A DNA stretch of 64,000 nucleotides from Bathymodiolus brooksi. Lineage: Eukaryota > Mollusca > Bivalvia > Mytilida > Modiolidae. Within the stretch, counting starts at the first letter, position 1; each line of letters begins with the position of its first letter. Under the pieces are notes generated by a model. It was not told the DNA's origin, ran no database searches, and worked only from the letters and a program-made list of their open reading frames with translations. The position numbers were made by a program, and so were the translations under genes. The stretch covers positions 94,916,233 through 94,980,232 of the forward strand of contig OY804588.1 of NCBI GenBank assembly GCA_963680875.1. Reading direction: 5' to 3'. Of this stretch, positions 56,314 to 64,000 are shown in pieces.

Positions 56314-57180
56314 ACTTTCACGTGCATTGCTTGACCAATTCAATACATACATACATATATAAATAAAACTGAAGTCGTATCAAAATCTTTAACTATTAAA
56401 CATGTCCAAGAGAAAGCCAAACTGGACCGATTGAGAGAAGATGATACTAATGGAGGAATACGAGAAAAGAAAGGACGTTTTAAGAGCAAAATTTTCGTCA
56501 ACAATTATATTTCTTTAAAATTTAGGTACATGTATGTTTAACAGGGACACAATCATAATGTTCCTCAACTTCCCACTTTCGAGTTTGGATGCACCTCCCT
56601 CATCTATTTGGAGGATTTTACGTTCAACAGTTATATACGAAACTAATTTTAATGACTGTATGGAAATATCATGTAAATAAAACATAAAAAAAAATAGGCT
56701 CGATTCCTAAATGTACTGCTTTCTAAGTCATCCTGTAACATATCACATATCATCATAATAGACTATCGGTCAAATCTGTATTTGTCTATTAACTCGAAGT
56801 CATCGTAGATATCAAGAGGTTTTGTACGATCTCTGAATACTCGCTCTCTACGTAAAGCTCTTCTCCCAGCATGAAACAACCGAAAACGTCCGACATGGAA
56901 CATGTTTGTATTGGTAATAATGCAATACTAATATGCTTTAATTATACCTATTTCATATACCCGCAAAGCACGTGCCATCAAATGGTACAGTTGTAAAAAT
57001 ATTTACTCATCCGGAAAATTACCTTGATTGTGAATTTTATGTACATGTAAGATATGATATGGATTTGATGATAAACTCGAATGCCTATGAAATATTGCTA
57101 ATATGGTTTGTTGTTATCTTTTTATTCATACAATATCACTTTCATAACTCACAATCAATATAAAATAGCAATTCAAGAAA
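56314..57180. other. Unassigned interior of the 19-kb element
   Basis: AT-rich; no domain in the short frame at 56972-57163. Nothing further supported. Confidence 0.4.
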
Positions 57181-57184
57181 ACTT

Positions 57185-57440
57185 AAGGAACATACCCATC
57201 TACCTTAAAGTTAAGGGAAATCTTAAGTGTTTTCTTAGTTTAAGGACGTTTATGAATACCACTTAAGTATGATGGGCGGAGTTTCCTTAACTTAAGGTTA
57301 TTCTTATGAAATACTTAAAATAAGAAGTTTTATGAATAAATACTTAAAATAAGAAGTTTTATGAATACCACTCAAGTAAAATGGGCGGAGTTTCCTTAAC
57401 TTAAGTGTTTCCTTAGGAAAATCTTAACTTAAGTGGCTTT
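57185..57440. repeat. CTTAAG-rich tandem/inverted repeat
   Basis: Modules TTTATGAATACCACTTAAGT + ATGGGCGGAGTTTCCTTAAC occur twice (about 57250 and 57357) with a duplicated ATACTTAAAATAAGAAGTTT between them. CTTAAG palindromes are frequent. Probably a MITE with internal duplication. Confidence 0.6.
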
Positions 57441-57449
57441 ATGAATACG

Positions 57450-57795
57450 GGCACAGCTGCATTAAAAATGAAACGCATGTGCGCGAAGCAGAAGGAATTT
57501 TTAAAATTGAAGTGCCCGACAACGTAATTTTGGTATCAAATAATCGTAAATCTCTATAAATCAATATAGAGAGAAAGAAATAGTAGATTTATGATTATTT
57601 GATACCAAAATTATGTTGAGAAGTGTATGGAAAAAAAAAAGAAAAAAAAAGGGGGGGGGGTAATGTAGGTCATGACCCCATGTACCTGTGCTTTTACGAT
57701 CAGAATTTTCCTTACGTTGTCAGGCACTTCAATTAAAAAAAATTCTTCGGCTTCGCGCACACGCGTTTCATTGTTAATGCAGCTGTTGTGTGGGG
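57450..57795. repeat. Long foldback element with nested palindrome
   Basis: The outer arms 57452-57522 (GCTGCATTAAAAATGAAACG ... GAAGTGCCCGACAACG) and 57716-57792 are inverted copies. Between them 57519-57618 is a second palindrome (AATTTTGGTATCAAATAATC and reverse). A poly-A/poly-G run follows at 57631-57660. Confidence 0.7.
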
Positions 57796-57965
57796 ATGTC
57801 AAGTAGTTGAGACAAAGATATATTTTCGCTTTCGTCATTCAACACGTCCTCCATCATGCCGTGGTAAAATCCGTGCCGCGCACTTTCCAGCAAACGTCTA
57901 GGGTGTGACGTATGAAATGTCTGGAACATTGAACCAATGAAAAAGTAGGTTACATTCTAAGTCAG

Positions 57966-58076
57966 TTAGAGTTATTAAGTGAAATTTTATTGGTTAAGAA
58001 GGGGGTCGCATCACTTCGCTCCTCTGCCCCTTCTTAACCATTAAAATTTCACTTAATATACTCTAACTATAACTTG
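57966..58076. mobile_element. Intact palindromic MITE (empty-site relative)
   Basis: The arms GTTAGAGTTATTAAGTGAAA + TTTTATTGGTTAAGAAG and the reverse at 58034-58072 enclose a GC-rich centre. It has GTTAGAGTTATTAAGTG without the 6.6-kb insertion found in its relative at 49581/56313, which confirms TTAA as the insertion site. Confidence 0.8.
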
Positions 58077-59048
58077 GCCTTGAGGGATACACGAAATCAT
58101 AAAATTTTATTACTTTGGTATAAATTCATTACTTACAGCTCATTCCAATACAATATACACTTTAGCAGTAAACACAACAGGTGGTACACCTGAGGAAAAG
58201 GCCTCTAGGCATGTAACTCTTGTGGGGACAACAAATGTGTTCTCTCTCTGAATTATAGAAAATTCAATTGTTTTACACTATTTCAACACATATTTTAATA
58301 CAAGGCCTATAAAACATATGTTTACAGAAGTGAATTTCATTTTTTTAAACGTTAAGCTTAACGTAAAATATTCATATGAATAATTTCTTAGCTCCGAGCT
58401 TTGCTTTCAGATGCATACAAATCTATGTTTAACACTGTATTAGCGATTATTTAAAAAAAATATCCATATACATATTTTTTTTTATCGAAAACAAGCCCGT
58501 AATAAATTACAGAGTTATCGAAGCGAATCATGATTAAGTTGGATATAATGTCGCACAATAGGCTACCCGATTTGTAAGGCTTGAAGTAATTTACCATATA
58601 ACAATATGTTCGTAATGATGAACGGTAAGGCCACTAAAATGCATCAATCGCCTGTAAAATAAATAAGCATAAATTATAATGTTGAATCTCCGTGAAAATA
58701 TTAAACGTTTACATTTAAATCAACATCAAATTGAAATAAATATGAGTGCATAGTTCTAGATCCTGAAAAACAAAATCAAGAAATAAAATATACATAACTA
58801 CTGTAAAATACACAACGATTGATGGATTATTGTGTATTGAATAGCTAAAGTTATTATCATCCAGAATGGTACAAATAAATAAACAATAATATAATACTAT
58901 TATAGATTGTTCTTATATTTATCAGGGAATTGTATAAACATTTGAAGAAAAAAAAATCCTGTATTTATTGATCAATCTAATTAACTGACAAAATAGTGTT
59001 TACATGTAAATTGCATATATCTGTTGGATCGGAAAAGGGCGTGTATGC
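58077..59048. repeat. Unassigned stretch with a diverged internal TIR copy
   Basis: 58802-58915 (CACAACGATTGATGGATTAT, AATAATATAATACTATTATA) is a diverged copy of 59440-59580 of the right TIR in the same orientation. The rest is AT-rich without coding signals. Confidence 0.55.
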
Positions 59049-60165
59049 TACGGCGTTTACATAGGGTTATGATTATTTGTTTTATATCATAAACAAAAAT
59101 ATTTATTGTTCATTAAGGTGCCTCATTACAATAATCAGAACTTTTAAAGCACAATAACTTTGACGCTGTACATACACGATCCTGTGCTATAAAACAAGAC
59201 ATAAATAGCTTAATAGAGACCGATAGTTTAATATATACTTAATTCATTTTTTAGTAAATAGTCTCAGCATAGGTATTACAAGGTTAATGTATTTCTCGCA
59301 TGATAAACAAGTAATAGTGAAGTGACAGCAGTATACGTATTCTGTACGTGTATCACACTTTGCTAATATTTTAATACATTTAAAGTCACATTTCTTAATA
59401 AACATCGCATTAAGTTAAAATACGATATGAAAATCAAATACGCAACAATTGATGGAATATTGTGTATTGAATACACTAAATTTATTAAGTGCCAGACTAG
59501 TATGACATAAATAATAATAATAAATAAATAAATAAATACGTATAGATACACGATAATATAATACTATAGATCGTCATATTCAATGAGCTAGTGACGACTA
59601 CAGTATTACATAATCTCTCTACTCAGCGGGTGATTTAGATGACCGTGCGATTTAACTGGTAAAATGCAAATTTAAAAGGAAAAACGCTAAAATCCCACGA
59701 CAATGCAAATTTAAAAGGAAAAACGCTAAAATCCCACGACAATGCAAATTTAAAAGGAAAAACGCTAAAATCCCACGACAATGCAAATTTAAAAGGAAAA
59801 ACGCTAAAATCCCACGACAATGCAAATTTAAAAGGAAAAACGCTAAAATCCCACGACAATGCAAATTTAAAAGGAAAAACGCTAAAATCCCACGACAATG
59901 CAAATTTAAAAGGAAAAACGCTAAAATGCCATGACAATGCAAATTTAAAAGGAAAAACGCTAAAATGCCACGACAATGCAAATTTAAAAGGTAAAACGCA
60001 AATATAACAAGACAATTCGCTAATTTAACCGGTAAACGCTAATATAACCGGTAAACGCTAATATAACCGGTAAACGCTAATATAACTAGTAATCTTTAAT
60101 TATTTGCATTTTACCGGGCATATTTGCATTTTACCGGGCATATTTGCATTTTCCATTTCCTAGTG
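59049..60165. repeat. Right terminal inverted repeat of the 19-kb element
   Basis: Reverse complement of 40990-42633 but shorter, because its 39-bp array (59660-59995) has about eight near-identical units instead of about 22. The terminal GGGCATATTTGCATTTTACC motif is doubled on this side and single on the left. GTTTACCGGTTATATTAGC is repeated four times near 60015-60085. Confidence 0.88.
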
Positions 60166-61498
60166 ATAAGATTCTGTTTGATAATGTTACTATATATTGT
60201 TGTCTTTCAGTGGAAGATTCTGTTTGATAATGTTACTATATATTGTTGTCTTTCAGTGGAAGATTCTGTTTGATAATGTTACTATATATTGTTGTCTTTC
60301 AGTGGAAGATTCTGTTTGATAATGTTACTATATATTGTTGTCTTTCAGTGGAAGATTCTGTTTGATAATGTTACTATATATTGTTGTCTTTCAGTGGAAG
60401 ATTCTGTTTGATAATGTTACTATATATTGTTGTCTTTCAGTGGAAGATTCTGTTTGATAATGTTACTATATATTGTTGTCTTTCGGTAGAAGATTCTGTT
60501 TGATAATGTTACTATATATTGTTGTCTTTCGGTAGAAGATTCTGTTTGATAATGTTACTATATATTGTTGTCTTTCAGTGGAAGATTCTGTTTGATAATG
60601 TTACTATATATTGTTGTCTTTCAGTGGAAGATTCTGTTTGATAATGTTACTATATATTGTTGTCTTTCAGTGGAAGATTCTGTTTGATAATGTTACTATA
60701 TATTGTTGTCTTTCAGTGGAAGATTCTGCTTGATAATGTTACTATATATTGTTGTCTTTCAGTGGAAGATTCTGTTTGATAATGTTACTATATATTGTTG
60801 TCTTTCAGTGGAAGATTCTGTTTGATAATGTTACTATATATTGTTGTCTTTCGGTAGAAGATTCTGTTTGATAATGTTACTATATATTGTTGTCTTTCAG
60901 TGGAAGATTCTGTGTGATAATGTTACTATATATTGTTGTCTTTCAGTGGAAGATTCTGTTTGATAATGTTACTATATATTGTTGTCTTTCAGTGGAAGAT
61001 TATGTTTGATAATGTTACTATATATTGTTGTCTTTCAGTGGAAAATTCTGTTTGATAATGTTACTATATATTGTTGTCTTTCGGTAGAAGATTCTGTTTG
61101 ATAATGTTACTATATATTGTTGTCTTTCAGTGGAAGATTCTGTTTGATAATGTTACAATATATTGTTGTCTTTCGGTAGAAGATTCTGTTTGATAATGTT
61201 ACTATATATTGTTGTCTTTCAGTGGAAGATTCTGTTTGATAATGTTACTATATATTGTTGTCTTTCAGTGGAAGATTCTGTTTGATAATGTTACTATATA
61301 TTGTTGTCTTTCAGTGGAAGATTCTGTTTGATAATGTTACTATATATTGTTGTCTTTCGGTAGAAGATTCTGTTTGATAATGTTACTATATATTGTTGTC
61401 TTTCAGTAGAAGATTCTGTTTGATAATGTTACTATATATTGTTGTCTTTCAGTAGAAGATTCTGTTTGATAATGTTACTATATATTGTTGTCTTTCAG
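60166..61498 (+). repeat. 46-bp acceptor-carrying array (right part, about 29 copies)
   Basis: Same unit as at 40119, starting with the duplicated ATA of the transposon insertion. Most units are identical; the commonest variant changes CAGTGG to CGGTAG, which destroys the AG of that acceptor, and a few have CAGTAG. The last copy runs directly into the real last exon: TTGTCTTTCAG|TGGAAGATTTAGAAAGG. Confidence 0.95.
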
Positions 61499-61611
61499 TG
61501 GAAGATTTAGAAAGGAATGACGGAAGTCCAGACAAGCCGTATTATATGAGTGCAGAGTTGATGACAATTGTTGGCAAGAAGAATGTCTTGGCACGACGCG
61601 ATTCCAGTTAA
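61499..61611 (+). CDS. SLC44A: Choline transporter-like protein (SLC44A type), last exon and stop
   Basis: Starts after TGTCTTTCAG. With T of exon 7 it reads L|EDLERNDGSPDKPYYMSAEL and MTIVGKKNVLARRDSS, then TAA (61609-61611). LEDLERNDGS...PYYMS is the conserved C-terminal cytosolic motif of SLC44A2/4/5, and IVGKKN parallels the family's KILGKKN-like end. It ends at the length expected for the family. The intron before it is 23.4 kb, 19.2 kb of which is the CACTA-like element. Confidence 0.97.
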
Positions 61612-62510
61612 CAATAACTAACATGAAAATGTCAGTGATATTTAATCTGTGATAAAAAGTTATAAGTTTTTACTATCTAATTTGTCATGTATTAAGATTT
61701 TTCTGTGATTTTAAAGATGTGCAGAGTATAATCCTAAGTTTGACTTTCACCGTGTATTGTTGTTAGATCACCCAACACAAAGGGTTGACTCGTGTGACCT
61801 TTTTACTTTCTAATTTGTCATGTATTAAGATTTTTTTTCTGTGATTTTTAAGACCTGCGGGAGCAGAATCATAAGTTTGCCTTTCATCGTGTATTATTGC
61901 TAGCTTGCCCAACACAAAGGGTCATGTGACCCTTTGTCGTCATATAGTATCTCTTGTAAACTTATAACAAATCTTCTCCTCTTACCTCTAGGCCAATTTT
62001 TTTCACAAACTTGAATTGAATCACCCCTTGGGTATCTACTTTATATATATTATATCTGTTGATGCTGCCAATTATCCTATATGGCTGCTGTTTCTATAAA
62101 TAGATAATAGGGGTTAAACTCAGAGCCGATAAAGCCACATTTTCCCACCAAAATGAGCTAAAATTTAAATAATAGTTCCATTTCAATAAAAGGTATGATA
62201 TATTTTATAGGTTTTGCAAAATCATAATGCAATTTGCAATTTTTTTAATAAATATCCAAATTAGATGGAATTTGACCACATTAACTAAACAATGTTTATC
62301 TCTGAAACCACTGGTCTAATTTAATCTAAATTAGTATTTTCAAAATCAAATCGAAGATCCACAAATGATACTAACTTAAATCTCTTCCAAATTTGTGATT
62401 TTGGTGATGATCTGAAATCTTAAGATGACGGTCGTCTTCTGACAAGGTATTTCAGATTTATTTATTTCTTGCATATGTAAATCAGATGAGTGATACTGGC
62501 CCCAAGTCAT
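61612..62510 (+). other. 3' UTR and downstream region with a 137-bp duplication
   Basis: 61665-61800 and 61801-61935 are diverged tandem copies (TCTAATTTGTCATGTATTAA, GCCCAACACAAAGGGT). AATAAA-type signals occur at 62184 (TTCAATAAAAGG) and 62247 (TAATAAATATCC); either may end the transcript, not provable here. 61965-62510 resembles the AGCTCACC repeat family (CTCTAGGCCAATTTTTTTCA, CAGATGAGTGATACTGGCCC). Confidence 0.6.
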
Positions 62511-64000
62511 TGTTATATATTAACATGTGATAAAATCTTAAGTTTACATGTATGCATACTGATTATTTTTAATGGATGTTGAATTTTGACACTTAGGAAA
62601 TTGCCTAAAAACACGTGTTTTGTGTTTTATTTGTAACATTTTGAGATTTGGGAAAGTGACCAAAAACATTTTTTTGTGTTTTGTATTTTTTTTTTCTATC
62701 ATGACTGAATTTTCATATAATTTTTATGTTATTTATTTTGTATCTTTGATTGAATTGAATTGTTTTAATTTTCAAGGTTGTAGATGGATAAAGTACGGAA
62801 CAAGAAGTTTGATTTTGAGGACTATTACCTTCAAGTTAGTCATTTTTCAATTAGGCTAATATTTTTTTTCTTTACAAATATGTTTTGACCAATGCAATTA
62901 CATACAAATATGTTTTGACCAATGCAATTACATACAAATATGTTTTGACCTATACAATTACATACAAATATGTTTTGACCAATACAATTACATACAAATA
63001 TGTTTTGACCAATGCAATTACAAATGTATAATAGAACGATGTTTTCTTTTTTATAGAAAATATGTATTTTAACATGTTATAATTTGTTTGATAGGCTGAT
63101 AATAATAAAATGTTTTGCCTCATTGCCATTTGTATGTGATCAGATGCTGATATATTTTTTTACAAATATGCTTTGACCTGTCATAACTATTTTTTAAATA
63201 TCACAAATATTTTATGACCAGACACAATTTTTATAATAGGGTGGTTATTTTTAACTCATTTAACCCAAAGTGTCATGTGATCTATTGCTGTCACTTGTCA
63301 TTCGTCGTCGTCCATTGTTACTTTTCTCCAAAAAAAATCTTCTCCTCTGAAACCACTGAACAAAAAGAAACCATGTTCAGTTGGAATGGTCCTTGGGTGG
63401 TCCCCATTCAAAATTATGTCAGACAGCCCTGCCCTCCATTCCAGGGGGTTGCTGTTACAAAAAAATTGAAATTTCTTTAATAATTAGCTGATTACTGCTT
63501 TATTTTATTTATTTTAAGACAGATTTGTATGTGGTTTTTTTCTACTGAATTCCTTTTTGCATTATAGCACAGATTTGTTGGAGCTCGTACTGTTTCAAAG
63601 ATATGAGGGGACCACTGGGGACCAATGTCCAATTTTTAAAATGTTTGATTTTAATGGGGGTTTTTTCCCTCCAATTTTCTTATGAATTTCCTTCCTGCAC
63701 TTTTCAAACAGATTCTACCAAGTGATGACTTTGGCTGGACAATAATCATTTTCAGTTTTATTCACTGTTTATGTAAATTAGGTGATTGATGCAGGCTCTG
63801 GAGAATCTCTGTTTTTATGTCACAAATATGTTATGACACATCATAATTTGTATAATAGGCTGGTATTTTTTTTCTTCACAAATGTAAGACCATCATACGT
63901 AATAATCTAGTAAGGTTTAAAAAATATCATTTAAGGCAATTATATATAATTACTTCAGTAAGCATGCAACACCCTTTACAATTTTCATCAAATGAAATCT
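62511..64000. repeat. Downstream region: 30-bp array and repeat remnants
   Basis: 62872-63022 has five copies of a 30-bp unit (ACATACAAATATGTTTTGAC + CAATGCAATT). Shorter ACAAATATG.TTTGACC echoes follow at 63165 and 63825. 63270-63830 is another diverged AGCTCACC-family copy (TCTTCTCCTCTGAAACCACT, GGTCCTTGGGTGGTCCCCAT, TAGGTGATTGATGCAGGCTC). No gene seen to the window end. Confidence 0.65.

Larger units (their letters stand above)
40990..60165. mobile_element. Giant CACTA/EnSpm-like DNA transposon, 19.2 kb
   Basis: Ends CACTAGGAAATAGAAAATGC (left) and CACTAGGAAATGGAAAATGC (right, complementary strand), flanked by a 3-bp duplication ATA (40987-40989 and 60166-60168). A CACTA start and 3-bp duplication are the hallmarks of the CACTA/EnSpm superfamily. 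The TIRs are long: 40990-42633 and 59049-60165. Both contain subterminal tandem repeats. The uninterrupted target can be read in the array itself (CTTTCAGTATAAGATTCTG at about 40162). No CACTA transposase was recognised. The interior holds a LINE fragment and a nested TTAA element with two genes. Confidence 0.85.

Overview
The window looks like a repeat-rich, AT-rich metazoan nuclear genome, most likely a mollusc. The reasons are spliced exons with GT-AG introns, tRNA-derived SINEs of types I associate with molluscan genomes, TTAGGG telomere-type repeats, and abundant MITEs and minisatellites. This identification rests on recognition from memory, not on a database search.

The only conserved host gene I can support runs on the + strand across almost the whole window. 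It is the C-terminal part of a choline transporter-like protein (SLC44A2/4/5 type). Eight coding exons were found: 7712-7888, 15075-15203, 16899-16968, 18032-18105, 19019-19089, 29244-29332, 38049-38133 and 61499-61611. All splice phases agree. Together they give 808 coding nucleotides spread over about 54 kb. The N-terminal half must lie upstream of the window.

The introns are inflated by arrays. A 39-bp satellite fills 1-7650, upstream of the first exon. A 34-bp array occupies 10.7-13.7 kb. A second 34-bp array, at 14.0-14.8 kb, has grown inside a TA-flanked MITE. A 31-bp array of about 230 copies occupies 30.4-37.5 kb. A 46-bp array in the last intron carries the 3' splice site of the last exon in every unit, so about 48 decoy acceptors precede the real one. 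Exons 2, 4 and 7 also have tandem or decayed partial copies beside them.

Three large DNA transposon-like structures were found from their ends. (1) 40990-60165 is a 19.2-kb element that starts CACTAGG, has TIRs of 1.1-1.6 kb containing subterminal tandem repeats and a 3-bp ATA target duplication. It is CACTA/EnSpm-like and inserted in the 46-bp array. (2) Nested in it, 49600-56221 is a TTAA-flanked 6.6-kb element with TIRs of about 98 bp. It carries a + strand four-exon gene of unknown family (138 aa) and a convergent - strand two-exon gene (91 aa) that resembles the P2X7 receptor C-terminal (ballast) domain. (3) 20323-25750 is another TTAA-flanked element, holding the N-terminal part of a Mutator-like (pfam20700-type) transposase. 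A truncated LINE reverse transcriptase 3' end (45.3-46.4 kb) also sits in the 19-kb element.

The rest of the window is SINEs, foldback MITEs, three families of dispersed repeats and unassigned intronic DNA.
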